64,000 bases of DNA from Desertifilum tharense IPPAS B-1220 (GTDB lineage: Bacteria; Cyanobacteriota; Cyanobacteriia; Cyanobacteriales; Desertifilaceae): positions 124,001 to 188,000 of the forward strand of contig NZ_MJGC01000053.1 in NCBI RefSeq assembly GCF_001746915.1, given 5' to 3'. Below, one piece after another: positions 59,600 to 64,000 of the stretch; the first letter of the stretch is position 1; each line of letters begins with the position of its first letter. The notes under the pieces are model-generated. The model had not been told where the DNA came from, did not search any database, and was given only the letters and a program-made list of their open reading frames with translations. The position numbers were made by a program, and so were the translations under genes.

Positions 59600-60910
59600 C
59601 TAACTCCTAACTCCCAATTCCCTCTCTTCCCCAACCCCCAACTCCCAATTCCCAACTCCCTTCTTCCCCAGAGATTGCTCAATCAGATCGGCGGCGCGTT
59701 TGACACCGCCTGCTGTGCGGATGGATCGTTGGATTTTTTGGGCGTTGTGGCTGTAAGATTCTTCAGTGAGAACTCGTTGGATGGCTTCTCGCAGGCGATA
59801 AATGCTTAAGCGGCTGACGGGGATGACTTCTCCGGTACGAGTCCAGCGAATTCTGGCCCCCGTTCCCGGTTGCTCGAAGGTGATGGGGATGGCAACGAGG
59901 GGGATACCATAGCTGAGAGAGTCGAGGACGGTATTGAGTCCGCCGTGGGTGATGGTTAGGCTGGCTTTGGCTAGGACTTCGAGTTGGGGGGCGTATTCTA
60001 CGACTAAGGGAGAACCGGGTAAGGTGGCGACGGCTTCTGCACTCATGCCCCCACCGTGGGTAATCATTAATTGTACGTCCAGACCTTGACAAGCTTGCGC
60101 GATCGCCCTAAACAGATCGGCTTTGGTATTCTGCACGCTTCCCAGGGAGGCATAAATTAAGGGTTGTCCGGTTAAACGTTCGTAGGGAAAGGACACATTT
60201 TGCGGGGATGGGTTTCGCAGCGGGCCGGTATAGTGAAACTGGGGGGGAAGGTTGGGAATGGAAAAGTCAAAGGCGGGGGGTTGCTGGCTGATGTGGGCGA
60301 GGGTGGCTTGGGAGGCGTAGATGTGGGGGTAGGGGGGCAGTTTCCACCGCTGGCGATACTCGTTGATGGTTTTGAGGATGGGGCGGCAACTGTAATCTAG
60401 GATGGTGTAGGCAATTTGATTGCGGATTTTTGCCCAGGCGTCATCGTTGTAACTCCAAGGGGTGAAGAAGGGGGGAACGTCGGCGCGACGGTGGATGGCT
60501 TGACCGCAAGAGACGCAAATGAAGGGAAGATTGAGAGATTGGGCGATGGTTTCGCCGACGGGTTCGAGTTGATCGACAATGAGGGCATCAATCCCCAAGG
60601 TGGCGATCGCTCTCGGCGCATCCTGACAGATAATTTCTGTAATCTGTTGGCAGAAGTCTACGGAGTAGTTTAAGGCTTTGATTTCGCTGAGTTGGGCGAG
60701 CTGCTTGAAGGTTATCGCCAGGGAACCGGGTTTGTAAAGGGTTTCGCCAATCGGATAAAAGTCTACGCCTTGCGATCGCACTTTCAATTCCATATCGGCA
60801 ATTTGCAAAAAGGTGACGCGATGTCCTCGATTTTGCAGTTCTCGACCTAATGCTGATTGGGGGTTAATATGTCCGGGGTAGGGGGGGCAAATAATACCAA
60901 AATGAGTCAT
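59600..60910 (-). CDS. crtX: CrtX-like glycosyltransferase (zeaxanthin glucosyltransferase family), repeat-derived tail
   Basis: This 436-residue GT1-family enzyme has N-terminal [22 protein letters not shown], then [12 protein letters not shown] and the sugar-nucleotide-binding motif [34 protein letters not shown] split over ~305-345. The pattern fits MGT/CrtX enzymes, which glucosylate hydroxylated carotenoids or macrolides. The adjacent crtW supports a carotenoid substrate. The last ~22 residues ([20 protein letters not shown]) are encoded by the interspersed C-rich repeat read antisense, so the natural stop has been lost and replaced. Confidence 0.82.
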   Translation of the reverse strand: MTHFGIICPPYPGHINPQSALGRELQNRGHRVTFLQIADMELKVRSQGVDFYPIGETLYKPGSLAITFKQLAQLSEIKALNYSVDFCQQITEIICQDAPRAIATLGIDALIVDQLEPVGETIAQSLNLPFICVSCGQAIHRRADVPPFFTPWSYNDDAWAKIRNQIAYTILDYSCRPILKTINEYRQRWKLPPYPHIYASQATLAHISQQPPAFDFSIPNLPPQFHYTGPLRNPSPQNVSFPYERLTGQPLIYASLGSVQNTKADLFRAIAQACQGLDVQLMITHGGGMSAEAVATLPGSPLVVEYAPQLEVLAKASLTITHGGLNTVLDSLSYGIPLVAIPITFEQPGTGARIRWTRTGEVIPVSRLSIYRLREAIQRVLTEESYSHNAQKIQRSIRTAGGVKRAADLIEQSLGKKGVGNWELGVGEERELGVRS

Positions 60911-60970
60911 GAAATCAGTTGAGAAGAGGGGTGGGTCTTTTTCGGGTTCGCGTGTTGGCTGCTGCTAAAT

Positions 60971-61819
60971 TCAGTCGTTCAGAGGATTTTGGGCAGCGAT
61001 CTTGCGGACTTTTGGCAGTTGCCACCAGGGAATCTGAGGATAGTCGTGGTGTTCTTCGTGATAGCCAAAGTGATAGCAGGTTAGGAACGACCAAAGCAGC
61101 GGGAAGGAACTACTTTGAGCGCAGTTAGCATTTTTATAACCGCCTTCAGGTTGGCGATGGGGAAGAAAGGTTCCAAAGTAAAAGAGTTGCACTGAACTCA
61201 GCAGCGCGGGCAAAATCCAAAATAAATAAAGATTGGCTTGGGGAATCTGCAATAAGTAGTGAATGCTGTAAAATAAAGCCACTAATTGAAAGGCACGAAC
61301 CCAGCACCAGTATTCTTGCATGAAATGCAGATACCAAAATCCAAAATTTGAGTGCTGACCGTCATGATAATCGGGGTCGATTTCGGTGGCGGGATGGCGA
61401 TGATGCAGCCAATGCTTTTTGAGTAATTGTTTATAGGAAAATAGACCGTACAACATGAGTGCGATCGCGCCTACTCCATGATTCAGCCGCCGATGGTGGG
61501 GTAAGATTGAACCATGCATGGCATCATGGGCGGTAATGAATAAGCCTGTATAGAGGAAGGTTTGCCACGCGCAAGCGAGTATCGTCATCGGTAGGCTAAC
61601 CTCAGAGAGATCGCAAGCCATTAAGTAAACGATGCTGGTAGCCCAAATTCCCAAGATTGCCAGCGCAATCAGAAAACCTCCATAATTTTGACGAGTTTCC
61701 TCTAAAGTCTGCTCGGTAAATATTTCTAATAAAATAGGTTGAGACGAACTAGACCTATCCCGTTTATTGCTATTTTGGGGAGCGGGATCTGTCAAGGTTT
61801 TGGCGAACTCTTTAATCAT
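60971..61819 (-). CDS. crtW: Beta-carotene ketolase (CrtW type)
   Basis: This 282-residue integral membrane di-iron enzyme has the histidine boxes HDAMHG, HWLHHRHP and HFGYHEEHHDYP, with FLYTGLFITAHDAMH and QLFYFGTFLPH typical of cyanobacterial CrtW. It adds 4-keto groups to beta-ionone rings, giving echinenone or canthaxanthin-type pigments. Its length is slightly above the ~260 norm because of a Ser/Asn-rich N-terminal extension. It precedes crtX by 60 bases on the same strand, so the products may be glycosylated ketocarotenoids. Confidence 0.93.
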   Translation of the reverse strand: MIKEFAKTLTDPAPQNSNKRDRSSSSQPILLEIFTEQTLEETRQNYGGFLIALAILGIWATSIVYLMACDLSEVSLPMTILACAWQTFLYTGLFITAHDAMHGSILPHHRRLNHGVGAIALMLYGLFSYKQLLKKHWLHHRHPATEIDPDYHDGQHSNFGFWYLHFMQEYWCWVRAFQLVALFYSIHYLLQIPQANLYLFWILPALLSSVQLFYFGTFLPHRQPEGGYKNANCAQSSSFPLLWSFLTCYHFGYHEEHHDYPQIPWWQLPKVRKIAAQNPLND

Positions 61820-62261
61820 AAAATAATCAACTCAATCAAGAGAGCGATCGCGGCAACTTTTCGAGCAGACAAGAAGAACTCTGGATACAAATTAGGAAGA
61901 TGAATCTGTATCCAGAGACGGATGCTGTAAGCCGAATTGCTGCAATAGACAAACTGGAGAAAGCCTTAAGCGATACAGCCGCCTAGTGCTGATGCCAAGT
62001 CTTTATTCAATTGACGAATGCTCTTTTATTGTTCTCGAAAAAAACGTGTCTTTACTCTCTCTTGAGAAATGTTCTAGAAAATCCCAAGTTAGAGACAGAC
62101 GTTACTACATCATGTAATCTTTAATTGACCCTGAAATTTGCTCGATTCATTGAGTGGCGAGCGATTGAGGCGGGTTAACCATAGAGAGGTTTTGCTGTAT
62201 GGCAGCGTTAAGAGCGACTCTCAGTGCTAGTAAAGGACTAACCGCGTAAATCAACTCCAGG
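61820..62261. other. Intergenic region upstream of crtW with an 11-bp hairpin
   Basis: It contains the perfect inverted repeat at 61879-61917 and no convincing gene. A minus-strand frame ending at 62147 runs out of the SDR gene in another frame and is treated as a shadow. Confidence 0.5.
61879..61917. promoter_or_regulatory. Hairpin upstream of crtW
   Basis: CTCTGGATACA and TGTATCCAGAG form perfect 11-base arms around a 17-base loop. It sits about 60 bases upstream of the crtW start, so it could be an operator or a 5'-UTR hairpin. There is no U-run for a simple terminator. Confidence 0.45.
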
Positions 62262-62996
62262 CTAGAAGGCACTGGTGGTTGGGCGAACAATGATTTCATT
62301 GACATCCACATCATCAGGCTGGGATACGGCATATAAAACGGCTCTGGCGATCGCATCCGGAGTTAAGGCACTTTTACGAAATTCTTTCAAAGCCTCTTGT
62401 GCTGAATCATCTGTGATGTCAGAACCCAGCTCTGTTTCCACAACACCCGGAGAGATTATGGTCACGCGGATATTTTCCGATTCCTGCCTCAGTCCTTCGG
62501 AGATTGCCCAAACTGCGTATTTGGTTGCACAGTAGACTGCGCTAGTCGGTACCACCATATGGGCGGCAATGGATGCGGTGTTGATAAACTGACCGCCACC
62601 TTGCGCTTCCATGATCGGCAAACCGGCTGCAATGCCATTCAATACGCCGTTAATGTTGACGTTAATCATCGCGTCCCATTCTTCCACTTTCAGGGCACTC
62701 ATGGGCGATAAAGGCATGACCCCGGCATTGTTAAAAATGACATCAATTCGACCAAAGGTGTCTTTGGCAAAGTGAATGAACGCTTTCATATCCTCCCGAT
62801 CGGTAACGTTCACCGTTTTGAATTCTGCCGAGCCACCCTGATGGCGAATCTCCTCCACAAGCTTTTCTAGCCTGTCTGTGCGCCGTGCCCCCAGAACAAC
62901 CTTTGCGCCATTTTCAGCCAGTAATTTGGCAGTGGCTTCACCAATACCGCTACTTGCCCCCGTGATGGCAATGACTTTGTTTTCTACGTTTAACAT
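62262..62996 (-). CDS. Short-chain dehydrogenase/reductase (SDR)
   Basis: This 244-residue classical SDR has the Rossmann motif TGASSGIG (residues ~13-20), NNAG in VIFNNAGVMP, and catalytic Ser/Tyr/Lys in TASIAAHM... SAVYCATK. The C-terminus (RAVLYAVSQPDDVDVNEIIVRPT) resembles clan members annotated as NADP-dependent oxidoreductases or clavaldehyde dehydrogenase-like. The substrate is unknown. It lies 33 bases downstream of another SDR gene on the same strand. Confidence 0.92.
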   Translation of the reverse strand: MLNVENKVIAITGASSGIGEATAKLLAENGAKVVLGARRTDRLEKLVEEIRHQGGSAEFKTVNVTDREDMKAFIHFAKDTFGRIDVIFNNAGVMPLSPMSALKVEEWDAMINVNINGVLNGIAAGLPIMEAQGGGQFINTASIAAHMVVPTSAVYCATKYAVWAISEGLRQESENIRVTIISPGVVETELGSDITDDSAQEALKEFRKSALTPDAIARAVLYAVSQPDDVDVNEIIVRPTTSAF

Positions 62997-63029
62997 CGTG
63001 ATTTTCCTGTTTGTTTTGGTTGGTTTGCA

Positions 63030-63797
63030 TTAGATAAACATGCCGCCAGAGACTTCAATTCTCTGGGCATTGATCCATCGGCTGTCTTCGGAAAGTAAGG
63101 ATGCGATCGCCCCGCCAATATCATCGGGAAGACCAACGCGACCTAAAGCCGTCTGCGAGGCGATGAAGTTGTTAACCTCTGGATTGTCACGTACTACACC
63201 CTCACCAAAGTCTGTTTCAATCGCGCCAGGGGCCACCACGTTCACCGCAATCTGTCGTTGTCCTAATTCCTTCGCCAGGTATCGGGTCAAAACCTCGATC
63301 GCCCCCTTCATCGTGGCGTAAGCGGCATAACCCGGTAGAGCGAAACGGGCAAGGCCAGAGGAAATATTGACAATTCGTCCACCATCTTTGATCGACGGTA
63401 GAAGTTTCTGCGTGAGGAAGAACACACCCTTCACATGAATATTCATTAGGCGATCGAATTCTTCCTCGGTTGTTTCTGCAAACGGTGCATGAATCCCAAT
63501 CCCAGCGTTGTTAACCAGGAAATCAAACTGCTCTGTTTGCCAGTTATCCTGGAGCGATCGCTGAATTTGTGCCGCAAAATCGTCAAAGGTTTTGGTGTTG
63601 GATGTATCGAGTTGCAGTGCAACCGCTTTACCCCCCAGGTCTGCGATCGCAGAGACTACACTTTTTGCTTCTGCCTCATTGCTGCGATACGTCACAATGA
63701 CATCAACCCCTTTTTGGGCAAGTGCTAAAGCAGTATTTCTGCCCAACCCTCGGCTCGATCCTGTAATCAAAGCAATCTTTGTTGCAGCTTGTACCAT
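63030..63797 (-). CDS. Short-chain dehydrogenase/reductase (3-oxoacyl-ACP reductase-like)
   Basis: This 255-residue SDR has TGSSRGLG (residues ~13-20), LVNNAGIG, the Ser in VNISSGLARF and the Tyr-Lys pair in GYAAYATMKGAIEVL. The C-terminal NVVAPGAIETDFGEG and the end RWINAQRIEVSGGMFI fit the FabG/glucose dehydrogenase-like group. NADP preference is suggested by the Arg after the glycine motif (SSRGLGR). It heads a two-gene SDR operon. The substrate is not determinable. Confidence 0.92.
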   Translation of the reverse strand: MVQAATKIALITGSSRGLGRNTALALAQKGVDVIVTYRSNEAEAKSVVSAIADLGGKAVALQLDTSNTKTFDDFAAQIQRSLQDNWQTEQFDFLVNNAGIGIHAPFAETTEEEFDRLMNIHVKGVFFLTQKLLPSIKDGGRIVNISSGLARFALPGYAAYATMKGAIEVLTRYLAKELGQRQIAVNVVAPGAIETDFGEGVVRDNPEVNNFIASQTALGRVGLPDDIGGAIASLLSEDSRWINAQRIEVSGGMFI

Positions 63798-63875
63798 TGC
63801 CTCATCCTTTCATTGCTCTCTTGGCATGGGTTCATCATAGGTTTAAGAAATGGGGTTTCAAATACACAAACCTCG

Positions 63876-63910
63876 CAACCTCTTGCCTAATCCTCTCAGG
63901 CAAGAGGTTG
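63876..63910. promoter_or_regulatory. Perfect 13-bp inverted repeat between the SDR operon and the rightward gene
   Basis: CAACCTCTTGCCT and AGGCAAGAGGTTG are perfect 13-base arms around 9 bases. It lies between divergent transcription units and overlaps the proposed -35 of the rightward promoter, which suits an operator. Confidence 0.5.
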
Positions 63911-63934
63911 ATGAGGAAAAACCTTCTCTATAAT
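63908..63934 (+). promoter_or_regulatory. Putative rightward promoter
   Basis: TTGATG (63908-63913) and a perfect TATAAT (63929-63934) are separated by 15 bases, a short spacer. It would transcribe the gene starting near 63972. Confidence 0.4.
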
Positions 63935-63971
63935 GAGCGCATGAGGACGGTTACTCAGCCAAGAAGCCAGC

Positions 63972-64000
63972 ATGATGATTGAAACCCCAAAGCAAAGTAC
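63972..64000 (+). CDS. Start of a gene cut by the window edge
   Basis: ATGATG at 63972-63977 follows AAGAAG by 4-5 bases and opens a frame (MMIETPKQ...) to the window end, downstream of the TATAAT box. Being divergent to two SDR genes, it could encode their regulator, but nothing in nine codons identifies it. Confidence 0.3.

Noticed and set aside
59227..59682. Several plus- and minus-strand frames near crtX
   Set aside because: Derived from the repeat array; only the crtX frame itself is retained.
62147..62356. 69-codon minus-strand frame downstream of the SDR gene
   Set aside because: It starts inside the SDR gene in another frame; no support for independent expression.

Overview
The window is chromosomal DNA from a cyanobacterium, probably a filamentous (Oscillatoriales-like) one. 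The evidence is the very frequent HIP1 octamer GCGATCGC, cyanobacteria-typical families (KGK protein, DUF3611, thylakoid thioredoxin-fold protein, DevBCA exporter, DASH cryptochrome, CrtW-type carotenoid ketolase) and G-rich or TCAGCACT-type interspersed repeats between genes. No rRNA, tRNA, CRISPR array, transposase or phage module was seen.

Layout. 0-3.8 kb: a partial MazG-like protein, an HNH nuclease translationally coupled to a KGK protein, and a dynamin-like GTPase. 4.0-6.5 kb: a small toxin-antitoxin island (DUF433/DUF5615, BrnT/RHH, a Uma2 remnant, an AT-rich HNH-like gene). 6.6-11.4 kb: AI-2E-family permease, cysS, CobW-type metal GTPase with a His-rich loop, dtd. 11.7-14.9 kb: ergothioneine genes egtC-egtB-egtD. 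15-20.7 kb: TerD-vWA protein, a thylakoid thioredoxin-like protein, and a Ser/Thr kinase with a PPC-like tail. 20.7-26.4 kb: a TetR-controlled RND efflux operon with tandem palindromic operators. 26.6 kb: a Tat-type acetamidase/formamidase. 28-31.5 kb: a second accessory island of AT-rich orphans, HEPN/MNT, a PD-(D/E)XK nuclease, solo HicB and DUF2283/DUF4258, with decayed gene fragments. 31.6-35.5 kb: a DevBCA-type exporter and its TetR regulator with two operator-like palindromes. 35.5-36.4 kb: an AbrB-MNT-HEPN three-gene operon. 36.5-46.5 kb: DASH cryptochrome, a GIY-YIG protein, a large GAF/PAS/GGDEF/EAL protein, DUF3611, a TspO-like protein and a nucleoside deoxyribosyltransferase-like protein.

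46.5-59.2 kb is the most interesting region. A ferric-siderophore uptake set (TonB receptor, FecB-like lipoprotein, MFS transporter, PepSY membrane protein) lies downstream of a compact aryl-activation set: salicylate/isochorismate synthase, a benzoate-CoA-ligase-family enzyme, an AcpS-type phosphopantetheinyl transferase and a stand-alone carrier protein. A KAS III fused to its own carrier domain is transcribed divergently. No NRPS or modular PKS is present. I infer that chorismate becomes salicylate, is activated and loaded onto a carrier, and is condensed or transferred by the KAS III to give a small iron-binding metabolite. This combination is the best candidate for an undescribed system here.

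59.6-61.8 kb carries carotenoid genes crtX and crtW; the crtX C-terminus is encoded by an interspersed repeat. 62.2-63.8 kb has two short-chain dehydrogenases. A promoter and the first codons of a further gene sit at the right edge.
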